The notes below the pieces were generated by a model. That model was not told the origin of the DNA, did no database searches, and saw only the letters and a program-made list of their open reading frames with translations. The position numbers and the translations under genes are program-made. A DNA stretch of 64,000 bases from Aliirhizobium wenxiniae (lineage in GTDB: Bacteria; Pseudomonadota; Alphaproteobacteria; Rhizobiales; Rhizobiaceae), in contig NZ_JAEUAN010000003.1 of the NCBI RefSeq assembly GCF_019511445.1, forward strand, positions 248,001 to 312,000. Reading direction: 5' to 3'. This document shows, in pieces, positions 56,901 through 64,000 of the stretch (position 1 is its first letter; the number at the start of each line of letters is the position of its first letter).

Positions 56901-57734
56901 ATGAGCAATCTGACGGAGCGTAGTTTTCGCGATCACCAGACCCGGCATTTTGTCTGGCAGGTCAGCGAAGACGGCCGTGTCGGCACGATCCGGCTGAACC
57001 GGCCGGAGCGCAAGAACCCGCTGACCTTCGAAAGCTATGCCGAGCTGCGCGACCTCTTTCGCGATCTGGCCTACGCGTCCGATATCCGCGCCATCGTCCT
57101 GACCGGTGCCGGCGGCAATTTCTCATCCGGCGGCGATGTCTTCGAGATCATCGAGCCACTGACGAAAATGCCGATGCCCGAGCTTCTGGCTTTCACCCGC
57201 ATGACCGGCGATCTGGTCAAGGCGATGAAGAAATGCCCGCAGCCCATTATTGCCGCCGTCGATGGCATCTGCGCCGGTGCTGGCGCAATCCTCGCCATGG
57301 CCTCCGATATGAGGCTGGCGACCCCTGAAGCGAAAACCGCTTTCCTCTTCACCCGCGTCGGTCTTGCCGGTGCAGATATGGGCGCCTGCGGGATCCTGCC
57401 ACGCATCATCGGCCAGGGCCGCGCCGCCGAGCTTCTGTTCACCGGCCGCTCGATGACAGCAGATGAGGGGCATGCCTGGGGTTTTTACAACGCCCTTCAT
57501 CCATCGGATGCCCTTGAAGCCGAAGCGCTGAAACTCGCTCATTCGCTGGCCGATGGCCCGTGGTTTGCCCATACGATGACCAAAACCATGCTGAATCAGG
57601 AATGGGCCATGGGTCTCGACGAGATGATCGAGAGCGAAGCCCAGGCTCAAGCGATCTGCATGGCGACAAAGGATTTCCGCCGGGCCTTCGAAGCCTTTGC
57701 CGAAAAACGCAAGCCGGTTTTCGAGGGCAACTGA
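56901..57734 (+). CDS. enoyl-CoA hydratase/isomerase-family protein
   Basis: A 277-residue crotonase-fold protein. The oxyanion-hole segments are [15 protein letters not shown] (near 62) and [18 protein letters not shown] (near 125), and [22 protein letters not shown] follows where catalytic glutamates usually sit; here an aspartate (ADMG) occupies the second position, so simple hydration may not be the reaction. AGGAGAAGG precedes the ATG at 56901. The TGA overlaps the next gene's ATG by one base. Members include ring hydratases, isomerases and C-C hydrolases. Confidence 0.85.
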   Translation: MSNLTERSFRDHQTRHFVWQVSEDGRVGTIRLNRPERKNPLTFESYAELRDLFRDLAYASDIRAIVLTGAGGNFSSGGDVFEIIEPLTKMPMPELLAFTRMTGDLVKAMKKCPQPIIAAVDGICAGAGAILAMASDMRLATPEAKTAFLFTRVGLAGADMGACGILPRIIGQGRAAELLFTGRSMTADEGHAWGFYNALHPSDALEAEALKLAHSLADGPWFAHTMTKTMLNQEWAMGLDEMIESEAQAQAICMATKDFRRAFEAFAEKRKPVFEGN

Positions 57735-58909
57735 TGGCAGTGCACTCAAAGCTCCCCGGCCCCGCGCGCGATTTTCTCGACTGGCCCTTCTTCAACGATG
57801 ATCATAAGGCGCTGGCAGCAAAACTCGATGCCTTTGCAGCCTCCGGCGCGCTTGGCGATATCGATCATGCCGACACCGACAAGGCCTGCCGTGCGTTGGT
57901 TAGGTCACTCGGCGAGGCAGGTCTTCTGGATGCCGCAACCGGCGCCGGTGGCAAACAGCCAATCGACAGCCGAGCCGCCTGCCTGACGCGTGAGACGCTG
58001 GCCTGGCATGACGGCCTAGCCGATTTCGCCTTCGCCATGCAGGGCCTCGGCACCGGCGCGATCGGCCTTTCCGGCTCGGAAGAACTTCGCGCCACCGTCC
58101 TGCCGAAAGCCCGGTCCGGTGAATGGATCGCCGCCTTTGCTCTTTCTGAAAAGGATGCCGGGTCCGATGTCGCAGCCATGGCCTGCGCCGCCCGCAGGGA
58201 GGGCGAGCATTATGTGCTCGACGGTGAAAAAACCTGGATCTCCAATGGCGGCATCGCCGGTGTCTACACTGTCTTTGCCCGCACCGGCGAAGCGCCCGGC
58301 ACGCGTGGCATTTCCGCTTTCGTCGTCTTTGCAGATGACCCCGGCTTCTCCATCGCCGAGCGCATCGACGTGATCGCCCCGCATCCGCTGGCGACGATCC
58401 GCTTCGACAATTGCCGCATCCCCGCGGCTCGCCTGCTCGGCGCTCCCGGCGAAGGTTTCAAGATCGCCATGCGCACGCTCGATATTTTTCGCGCTTCTGT
58501 GGCGGCAGCGGCCCTGGGTTTTGCCAAACGCGCGCTGGATGAAGCGCTTGCCCATGCGAAATCCCGAAAGATGTTCGGCAATACGCTGTCCGACCTGCAG
58601 CTGACACAGGCGGCCTTTGGCGAGATGGCCGCCGAGATCGATGCCGCGGCACTTCTGACCTACCGCGCCGCATGGCGTCGCGATGTGCAAGGCTTGCCGA
58701 CCACGAAGGAAGCGGCGATGGCAAAGATGGTCGCCACCGAAAATGCCCAGAAGGTGATCGACCGCGCCGTACAAATGTTCGGTGGGCGCGGCGTTCGCGT
58801 CGGCGAGATCACCGAAAGCCTGTACCGGGAAATCCGGGCTTTGCGCATCTATGAAGGCGCGACCGAGGTGCAGAAACTCATCATCGCCCGCGAATTGCTG
58901 AAGGCTTGA
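57734..58909 (+). CDS. acyl-CoA dehydrogenase
   Basis: A 391-residue flavin enzyme of the acyl-CoA dehydrogenase family, making an alpha,beta double bond in a CoA thioester. [18 protein letters not shown] and [19 protein letters not shown] are the flavin and substrate contact segments of the middle domain, [10 protein letters not shown] lies in the C-terminal helical domain, and the catalytic glutamate is in [11 protein letters not shown]. The start overlaps the hydratase stop by one base (TGATG), indicating translational coupling. In the operon it fits oxidation of a cyclic or ring-opened acyl-CoA. Confidence 0.92.
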   Translation: MAVHSKLPGPARDFLDWPFFNDDHKALAAKLDAFAASGALGDIDHADTDKACRALVRSLGEAGLLDAATGAGGKQPIDSRAACLTRETLAWHDGLADFAFAMQGLGTGAIGLSGSEELRATVLPKARSGEWIAAFALSEKDAGSDVAAMACAARREGEHYVLDGEKTWISNGGIAGVYTVFARTGEAPGTRGISAFVVFADDPGFSIAERIDVIAPHPLATIRFDNCRIPAARLLGAPGEGFKIAMRTLDIFRASVAAAALGFAKRALDEALAHAKSRKMFGNTLSDLQLTQAAFGEMAAEIDAAALLTYRAAWRRDVQGLPTTKEAAMAKMVATENAQKVIDRAVQMFGGRGVRVGEITESLYREIRALRIYEGATEVQKLIIARELLKA

Positions 58910-58911
58910 CC

Positions 58912-59343
58912 ATGGCTTACACGACAACGCGCCGGCTGAATTTCGGAGATTGCGACCCTTCCGGCATCGCTTACTTTCCCTCCTATCTGCATATCCTGGT
59001 CGGGGTTTACGAGGAATTCTTCGAAAGCCTCGGGTTTCCGTGGCCGGAAATGATCAACGAACGAAAGCTCGGTTTTCCGACCGTCACGCTGGAACTGACC
59101 TTCATCAATCCCGGTTTCCACGGCGACCGGATGGATTTCACCCTCAATGTCGCAAGGCTCGGCAACAGCTCGCTCGATCTTGAGCACGAAGTCCGCGCTG
59201 AAAACCGCCTGCTCTGGACGGCCCGGCAACGGCTCGTCCTCACCTCTCACGAAACAACCAAGGCCTGCCCCTGGCCGGATGATCTGCGCGCCGCGCTGAC
59301 ACAGCATTTGGAGAACGAAGATGCACACCATTCTGCAGCCTGA
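58912..59343 (+). CDS. 4-hydroxybenzoyl-CoA thioesterase-like hotdog protein
   Basis: A 143-residue hotdog-fold thioesterase. The motif FGDCDPSGIAYFPSYL with the catalytic aspartate is that of the 4-hydroxybenzoyl-CoA thioesterase family. It would release CoA from an aromatic or ring-derived thioester, perhaps as a relief valve for dead-end CoA esters. The ATG at 58912 follows the dehydrogenase stop by two bases. The 3' end overlaps the RidA-like gene by 23 bases. Confidence 0.88.
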   Translation: MAYTTTRRLNFGDCDPSGIAYFPSYLHILVGVYEEFFESLGFPWPEMINERKLGFPTVTLELTFINPGFHGDRMDFTLNVARLGNSSLDLEHEVRAENRLLWTARQRLVLTSHETTKACPWPDDLRAALTQHLENEDAHHSAA

Positions 59344-59716
59344 AGGCTGGGCCAAACCGATCGGTTACGCCAACGGCGTATCTGCCACCGGCCGCCAGAT
59401 CTTCGTCGGCGGGCAGATCGGCTGGAATGCCCAGTGCCGGTTCGAAACCGACGATTTCGTTGGTCAGGTGAAACAGACGCTGGAAAATATCGTCGCGGTG
59501 CTGGCCGCGGGCGGCGCAAAGCCAGAACACATCACCACCATGACCTGGTACTTCACCGACAAGGCCGAATATCTCGGCAACCTGAAGGGTATCGGCCAAG
59601 CCTATCGCGAGGTGATCGGCAAGCATTTCCCGGCAATGGCTGCGATGCAGGTCGTGGCGTTGGTCGAGGATCGCGCCAAAATCGAGATCCAGGCGACGGC
59701 CGTCGTTCCGGAGTAA
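59321..59716 (+). CDS. RidA-family protein lacking the canonical arginine
   Basis: A 131-residue YjgF/YER057c/UK114 family protein, normally a trimer that hydrolyses imines or enamines. ATGRQIFVGGQIGW and QTLENIVAVLAAGG are typical. At the position of the E. coli catalytic arginine (in its PARSCVEV segment) this protein has PAMAAMQV, so a methionine replaces it, as in Rid subfamilies not shown to use 2-aminoacrylate. In an aminobenzoyl-CoA route it might remove the ring nitrogen as ammonia; this is inference. GGAG lies before the ATG inside the preceding gene. Confidence 0.87.
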   Translation: MHTILQPEGWAKPIGYANGVSATGRQIFVGGQIGWNAQCRFETDDFVGQVKQTLENIVAVLAAGGAKPEHITTMTWYFTDKAEYLGNLKGIGQAYREVIGKHFPAMAAMQVVALVEDRAKIEIQATAVVPE

Positions 59717-59720
59717 GGCG

Positions 59721-61682
59721 ATGAGCGAAGTGACGACCTTCTCCGCCACGGTTTCCGCAACGACCCGAAACGGCATTCTGGTCGTCACCATCGACAATCC
59801 GCCGGTCAACGCCACCTCCGCCGATGTCCGCCTGGGCTTGTCCCGGGCGCTCGCCCATGCCGAGGCAGGGGGCGCGATCTCTGGCCTTGTGATCACCGGC
59901 GCGGGAAAAACCTTTATCGGTGGAGCGGATATAAAGGAATTCGGCAAGCCTCCGGTAGAGCCGATGCTGCCCGACGTGATCGAGACGATCGAAGCCCTGT
60001 CGAAACCGGTCGTCGCGGCCCTGAATGGCGCGGCTCTCGGCGGCGGGCTGGAAGTGGCGCTGGCCTGTCATTACCGCATCGCTTCCCCTACGGCGCAGCT
60101 TGGCCTGCCCGAGGTGAAGCTCGGCATAGTCCCCGGTGCCGGCGGCACCCAGCGCCTGCCGCGCCTGATCGGCATTCCGGCAGCGATCGAGCTTATTGCA
60201 TCTGGACGGATTACCAAGGCCGGAGAGGCCCTGTCGCTCGGCATCGTGGATGAAATCGCCGAGACCGATCTTATCGACGTGGCCATCGACGCCGCGCAAA
60301 AGCTGGTGGGTACGCCACTTCGCAGGACGGGTGAGCTGGCTATTGCTTCGGCCGATCCGGCGGAGATCGAAAAGGTATCGGCCAAGCTCCTCGCAAAGGC
60401 ACGTGGACAGAAGGCACCGGCGGAAGCCGTGCGGCTGATCGCATCCTCGCATCGCCCGCTTGGCGAAGGGCTAGCGGATGAGCGAGCGACCTTTCTCGCC
60501 TTGCGAGAAAGCCCTGAAGCGGCAGCGCTGCGGCACGTCTTCTTTGCCGAACGGGAAACCTCGAAGATTGCCGGGCTGGAGGGCGTCGAAGCGCGCCAAG
60601 TCAACACGATCGGCATCTGCGGGCTTGGCCTGATGGGCAGCGGCATTGCCGTTGCGGCACTTGGTGCAGGCTACACGGTCATCGGTCTCGACCAGACACC
60701 GGAGGCGGCCGAAAAAGGCCGCGAGCGAATCATCGGCCTTCTGGAGCGCAACCTTGCCTCTGGGCGGCTGGACAGGGCCGGATTCGACGCGCAGACGGCC
60801 CGCCTGTCGGTTACCGCAACCGATGCTGATCTTGCCCCCTGTGATCTCGTCATCGAAGCCGTGTTCGACGATCTCGACGTCAAGATCGACCTCTTCCGCC
60901 GCCTCGACAAGGCGATCCGTTCGGACGCCATTCTGGCCACCAACACGAGCTACCTGAACCCGGACGAGATCGCCGCCGCGACCCAGCATCCGGGGCGCGT
61001 GCTCGGGCTACATTTCTTCTCACCCGCTCATCTGATGCGACTGCTCGAAGTCGTGCGCTGCAAAGAGACTGCGCCGGATGTTCTCGCCACCAGCCTTAAT
61101 GTTGCAAAACGGCTGAGAAAACTGCCGGTGGTGACCGGCGTCACCGAAGGTTTCATCGGCAACCGCATCTTTTCCGCCTATCGCCGCGAGGCCGAGTTCC
61201 TGCTGGAAGACGGCGCGCTGCCGCATGACATCGATGCGGCGCTGGAGGATTACGGTTTCCCGATGGGCCTGTTTGCCGTCTATGACATGGCGGGACTGGA
61301 AATCGCATGGGCGCGCCGCAAGCGCCAGGCAGCAACGCGCGATCCATCCGAACGCTATGTCGAGATCGCCGACAGGCTGTGCGAGGCGGGGCGCTTGGGC
61401 CAGAAATCCGGCCGCGGCTGGTATGCCTATCCGGATGGCAAACGCACGGTCGATCCCGAGGTAACCGCGATCATCGAGGCTGAACGAACGAAAAAGCACA
61501 TCACACCGCGCAGCTTCTCTCAGGAAGAGATCGAGCAAAGGCTGCTCGGTGCCATGGCGGCGGAAGGCGAGGCGCTGCTGGCGGAAGGCATAGCGGCCCG
61601 CGCAAGCGACATCGATCTGGTGATGATCAACGGCTACGGTTTTCCGACCCACAAAGGTGGGCCGATGTTTGCGAAGGGCTAA
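59721..61682 (+). CDS. enoyl-CoA hydratase/3-hydroxyacyl-CoA dehydrogenase fusion, short C-terminus
   Basis: A 653-residue FadB/peroxisomal bifunctional-type enzyme. The N-terminal hydratase (about 1-190) has GAALGGGLEVALACHYRIA and LPEVKLGIVPGAGGTQRLPR with both catalytic glutamates. The dehydrogenase (about 295-580) has ICGLGLMGSGIA for NAD and LHFFSPAHLMRLLEVV with the catalytic histidine. The second helical domain ends NGYGFPTHKGGPMFAKG and then stops; relatives usually run on for roughly 30-50 residues. A 26-bp-arm repeat begins 13 bases later. It would hydrate and oxidise the ring-opened acyl-CoA. Activity is likely kept since catalytic parts are complete. Confidence 0.9.
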   Translation: MSEVTTFSATVSATTRNGILVVTIDNPPVNATSADVRLGLSRALAHAEAGGAISGLVITGAGKTFIGGADIKEFGKPPVEPMLPDVIETIEALSKPVVAALNGAALGGGLEVALACHYRIASPTAQLGLPEVKLGIVPGAGGTQRLPRLIGIPAAIELIASGRITKAGEALSLGIVDEIAETDLIDVAIDAAQKLVGTPLRRTGELAIASADPAEIEKVSAKLLAKARGQKAPAEAVRLIASSHRPLGEGLADERATFLALRESPEAAALRHVFFAERETSKIAGLEGVEARQVNTIGICGLGLMGSGIAVAALGAGYTVIGLDQTPEAAEKGRERIIGLLERNLASGRLDRAGFDAQTARLSVTATDADLAPCDLVIEAVFDDLDVKIDLFRRLDKAIRSDAILATNTSYLNPDEIAAATQHPGRVLGLHFFSPAHLMRLLEVVRCKETAPDVLATSLNVAKRLRKLPVVTGVTEGFIGNRIFSAYRREAEFLLEDGALPHDIDAALEDYGFPMGLFAVYDMAGLEIAWARRKRQAATRDPSERYVEIADRLCEAGRLGQKSGRGWYAYPDGKRTVDPEVTAIIEAERTKKHITPRSFSQEEIEQRLLGAMAAEGEALLAEGIAARASDIDLVMINGYGFPTHKGGPMFAKG

Positions 61683-61694
61683 ACGACCCTCTCT

Positions 61695-61785
61695 GCCGTC
61701 ATCCTCGGGCTTGTCCCGAGAATCTGCTACGCTTCGATAAATTGCAACGTGGTTGGATCCTCGGGACAAGCCCGAGGATGACGGC
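61695..61785. repeat. inverted repeat with 26-bp perfect arms
   Basis: Bases 61695-61720 (core GTCATCCTCGGGCTTGTCC) and 61760-61785 are exact reverse complements over 26 bp around a 39-base centre. Only 12 bases separate it from the stop of the fusion gene at 61682. Elements with the GTCATCCTCGGG core are widespread between genes in alphaproteobacteria; a shorter relative is at 26073-26104. Confidence 0.85.
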
Positions 61786-61808
61786 GTTTTGTAATTGCCT
61801 CTCAAACA

Positions 61809-61834
61809 GAAAGGGGCGCCGAGACGCCCCTTTC
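61809..61834 (-). terminator. terminator hairpin after gguB
   Basis: GAAAGGGGCG (61809-61818) pairs perfectly over 10 bp with CGCCCCTTTC (61825-61834), loop of six, 22 bases beyond the gguB stop. The T-run after it on the minus strand is weak (TGTTTG). Confidence 0.7.
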
Positions 61835-61855
61835 CTAAACAAAATGCGAACCGGC

Positions 61856-63046
61856 TTATCGCCGCTGGTTATAGACATCGACGCAGACCGCGCCGAGCAG
61901 GACCAGGCCCTTGATCACCTGCTGGTAATCGATGCCGATGCCGAGGATGGACATGCCGTTGTTCATCACGCCCATCAGGAACGCGCCGATCACCGCACCC
62001 GTCACCTTGCCGACGCCGCCATAGGCCGATGCGCCGCCGATGAAGCAGGCCGCGATCACGTCGAGCTCGAAGCCGGTACCGGCCTTCGGCGTGGCGCTGT
62101 TGAGACGCGCGGCAACGACGAGACCGGCAAGAGCTGCCAGCACGCCCATATTGACGAAAGTCCAGAACACCAGACGCGTCGTCTTGATACCCGAAAGTTC
62201 CGCCGCGCGGGCGTTACCGCCGACGGCATAAATCTGGCGGCCGAGGATCGTGCGGTTGGTGAAGAAGCCGTAGGCGACGATCAGCACGGCCATGATGATC
62301 ATCACATTCGGCAGGCCGCGATGCGATGAGATCAGATAGGCGACGAAGGCGATCGCTCCAAAGACCAGAACGTTCTTGGCGACGAAGAAGCCCATCGGTT
62401 CGCTTTCGACGTCATGAAGAACCCGGCGCGCACGGCTGCGGAAATTCTGCCAGACCATCAAGCCGGCAACGATCAGGCCGATGATGAAGGAGGTGACATA
62501 GATGCCGCCATCCGACGAGATCAGCTCGACGAGGTAACCGGAAGACAGTTTCTGAAAGATCGGCGGGAACGGGCCGATCGCCTGGCTGCCGAGGATCGCG
62601 ATCATGAAGCCGCGGAAGACAAGCATGCCCGCCAGCGTCACGATGAAGGACGGGATTTTGAAATAGGCGACGAAATAGCCCTGGATACCGCCGATGATGC
62701 CGCCGACAACCAAGCAGGTCAGAATGGCGAGCGGCAGGTTGATGCCCCACCTGACCATCAATAGGCCTGCCAACCCGCCGATGAAGCCGGCAACCGACCC
62801 GACTGAGAGGTCGATATGGCCGGTGACGATGATCATCAGCATGCCGAGCGCCATGATGACGATATAGGCGTTCTGCAGCACGATATTGGTGACGTTGAGC
62901 GGCCTCAAGAGAATGCCGCCGGTGGCGATCTGGAAGAAGATGACGATGGCGACAAGCGAGATCAGCATGCCGTAATCGCGCAGATTGTCCTTCCAGAAAC
63001 CGGTGCCCGCTTTCGGAGCCACTACTGCTTCCTGTGGGGTGCTCAT
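61856..63046 (-). CDS. gguB: sugar ABC transporter permease
   Basis: A 396-residue inner-membrane permease of the ribose/xylose/multiple-sugar type (XylH, MmsB, GguB). About ten helices; the family segment ALGMLMIIVTGHIDLSVGSVAGF (near 68) and GGNARAAELSGIKTTR (cytoplasmic loop near 280) are clear, and GGASAYGGVGKVTGAVIGAFLMGVMNNGM closes the protein. It starts three bases after the gguA stop. With the partial ATPase gene it matches the chvE-gguAB arrangement of Agrobacterium; chvE would lie to the right of the window and gguC, usually next, is not present here. Confidence 0.88.
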   Translation of the reverse strand: MSTPQEAVVAPKAGTGFWKDNLRDYGMLISLVAIVIFFQIATGGILLRPLNVTNIVLQNAYIVIMALGMLMIIVTGHIDLSVGSVAGFIGGLAGLLMVRWGINLPLAILTCLVVGGIIGGIQGYFVAYFKIPSFIVTLAGMLVFRGFMIAILGSQAIGPFPPIFQKLSSGYLVELISSDGGIYVTSFIIGLIVAGLMVWQNFRSRARRVLHDVESEPMGFFVAKNVLVFGAIAFVAYLISSHRGLPNVMIIMAVLIVAYGFFTNRTILGRQIYAVGGNARAAELSGIKTTRLVFWTFVNMGVLAALAGLVVAARLNSATPKAGTGFELDVIAACFIGGASAYGGVGKVTGAVIGAFLMGVMNNGMSILGIGIDYQQVIKGLVLLGAVCVDVYNQRR

Positions 63047-63049
63047 GGG

Positions 63050-64000
63050 TTATCTCCCTTTGCGGCGCATGATGGCGCGCATGATATTTTCCTGCGTGGC
63101 CTCTTCGCCGGCCACTTCGCCGACGAATTCTCCCTCGTGCATCACCATGATCCGGTCGCAGGTGCCTATCAGTTCCGGCATTTCCGACGAGATCACGACG
63201 ACGGCCTTACCGGCATCCGCAAGTTCGTTGATGATCGAATAGATTTCGTATTTCGCGCCGACATCGATGCCGCGCGTCGGTTCGTCGAGGATCAGGATGT
63301 CGGGACCGGTGAACAGCCATTTCGACAGAACCACCTTCTGCTGGTTGCCGCCCGAAAGCTTGCCGGTCTCCTGATAGACGTTGTGGCTGCGGATCCGCAT
63401 GCGCGTGCGGAATTCCTGCGCCACCTTCATTTCCCTTATGTCGTCAATCACACCATTGGACGCGACGCCACCGAGATGTGCGAGCGAGATATTCTTGCGG
63501 ATGTCTTCGGCAAGGATCAGCCCAAGCTGCTTGCGGTCCTCGGTGACATAGGCCAGACCCGCCTTGATCGCCCGGTGGACGTTCGACGTGTCGGCTTCCT
63601 TCCCGTGGATCTTCACGGTTCCGGTAATGTCGCGACCATAGGTGTGGCCGAAGACGCTCATGGCGAATTCGGTGCGCCCCGCCCCCATCAGGCCCGAGAT
63701 GCCGACAACTTCGCCGGCCCGAACCTTCATCGAGACATTCTTGACGATCTTCCGGTTCGCATGCAGCGGGTGGTTGACCGACCAGTTCTCGACTTCGAAA
63801 ATCACGTCGCCAATCTTCGGCGTGCGGGCCGGATAGCGGCTTTCGAGATCGCGATCGACCATGCGGCGCACGATCTCGTCCTCGTCGACCGCGCCTTCAT
63901 GGCAATCGAGCGTGCCGACGGTGCGGCCGTCGCGCAGAACCGTGATGCGGTCGGCGACTTCGGTGATCTCGTTCAGCTTGTGGCTGATCATGATCGAGGT
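63050..64000 (-). CDS. gguA: sugar ABC transporter ATPase, C-terminal part, cut by window edge
   Basis: The frame is open to the window end, so the N-terminus lies outside; 316 codons are visible. They begin in the switch region of the first ATPase domain (SIMISHKLNEI) and contain the whole second domain: degenerate Walker A SGLMGAGRTE (lysine replaced by arginine, normal in this family), signature LSGGNQQKVVL and Walker B ILILDEPTRGIDVGAK. The two-domain form is typical of ribose, galactose, xylose and multiple-sugar importers (RbsA, MglA, GguA). gguB follows after three bases. Confidence 0.88.
   Translation of the reverse strand, partial: TSIMISHKLNEITEVADRITVLRDGRTVGTLDCHEGAVDEDEIVRRMVDRDLESRYPARTPKIGDVIFEVENWSVNHPLHANRKIVKNVSMKVRAGEVVGISGLMGAGRTEFAMSVFGHTYGRDITGTVKIHGKEADTSNVHRAIKAGLAYVTEDRKQLGLILAEDIRKNISLAHLGGVASNGVIDDIREMKVAQEFRTRMRIRSHNVYQETGKLSGGNQQKVVLSKWLFTGPDILILDEPTRGIDVGAKYEIYSIINELADAGKAVVVISSEMPELIGTCDRIMVMHEGEFVGEVAGEEATQENIMRAIMRRKGR

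Noticed and set aside
53205..61682. Aromatic operon as recently acquired foreign DNA
   Set aside because: Base composition and codon use look like those of its neighbours and no mobility gene flanks it; only the repeat at one end hints at a junction.
1..64000. tRNA, rRNA, CRISPR, insertion sequence, prophage or integrative element
   Set aside because: No conserved tRNA arms, rRNA stretches, regularly spaced repeats, transposase or integrase motifs were seen; the repeats present are short intergenic palindromes.

Overview
The window is chromosomal DNA, GC-rich throughout, from an alphaproteobacterium of the Rhizobiaceae (Rhizobium, Agrobacterium, Sinorhizobium or Neorhizobium type). The main evidence is the set of family hallmark genes: ndvA/chvA and ndvB/chvB for cyclic beta-1,2-glucan, lpiA-acvB for lysyl-phosphatidylglycerol, pyruvate carboxylase, and the end of a ggu sugar transporter. 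Short palindromic intergenic repeats of the kind common in rhizobia also occur. I see no rRNA, tRNA, CRISPR array, transposase, integrase or plasmid replication gene.

Layout. 1-4.3 kb: a minus-strand row mtgA, DUF1868 2H phosphoesterase, GST and rpmF (its first 20 codons only), divergent from ispA, then an OmpA-family lipoprotein. 4.4-9 kb: a cupin gene divergent from a TetR gene with a clear operator candidate, ispG, and a deoR-MFS pair. 9-13.4 kb: pyc and an orphan LuxR-type regulator. 13.6-25.5 kb: ndvA, an M20 hydrolase and the 8.5-kb ndvB. 25.5-29.9 kb: a sparse 0.6-kb stretch, a 45-residue membrane-protein ORF, a threonine dehydratase-like enzyme and a cls-EEP pair. 29.9-38.8 kb: a class III aminotransferase and an AbgB-like hydrolase on minus, divergent from dppABCDF on plus. 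39-46.8 kb: an alpha-2-macroglobulin gene followed by pbpC. 47-53 kb: a MetF-like protein, then lpiA-acvB and terC on minus. 53.2-61.7 kb: an eight-gene plus-strand catabolic operon. 61.9-64 kb: gguB and partial gguA on minus.

Shared jobs. Much of the window serves the cell envelope: peptidoglycan (mtgA, pbpC), isoprenoid precursors (ispA, ispG), OmpA-family lipoprotein, periplasmic glucan (ndvA, ndvB), lipids (cls, lpiA, acvB) and the periplasmic protease trap (alpha-2-macroglobulin). The 53-62 kb operon looks like a CoA-thioester route for an aromatic acid, best matching 2-aminobenzoyl-CoA or salicylyl-CoA: a two-domain flavin monooxygenase/reductase, an SDR, a cupin, two enoyl-CoA hydratase modules, an acyl-CoA dehydrogenase, a thioesterase, a RidA-like protein and a 3-hydroxyacyl-CoA dehydrogenase. 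The CoA ligase and thiolase are not in the window.

Most worth a second look: the terC leader, where the Shine-Dalgarno sequence lies inside a 10-bp stem with a competing upstream stem and a 33-codon leader ORF; the aromatic operon with its atypical RidA protein, palindrome-overlapped promoter and apparently shortened last enzyme beside a 26-bp-arm inverted repeat; and the 45-residue membrane-protein ORF downstream of ndvB.
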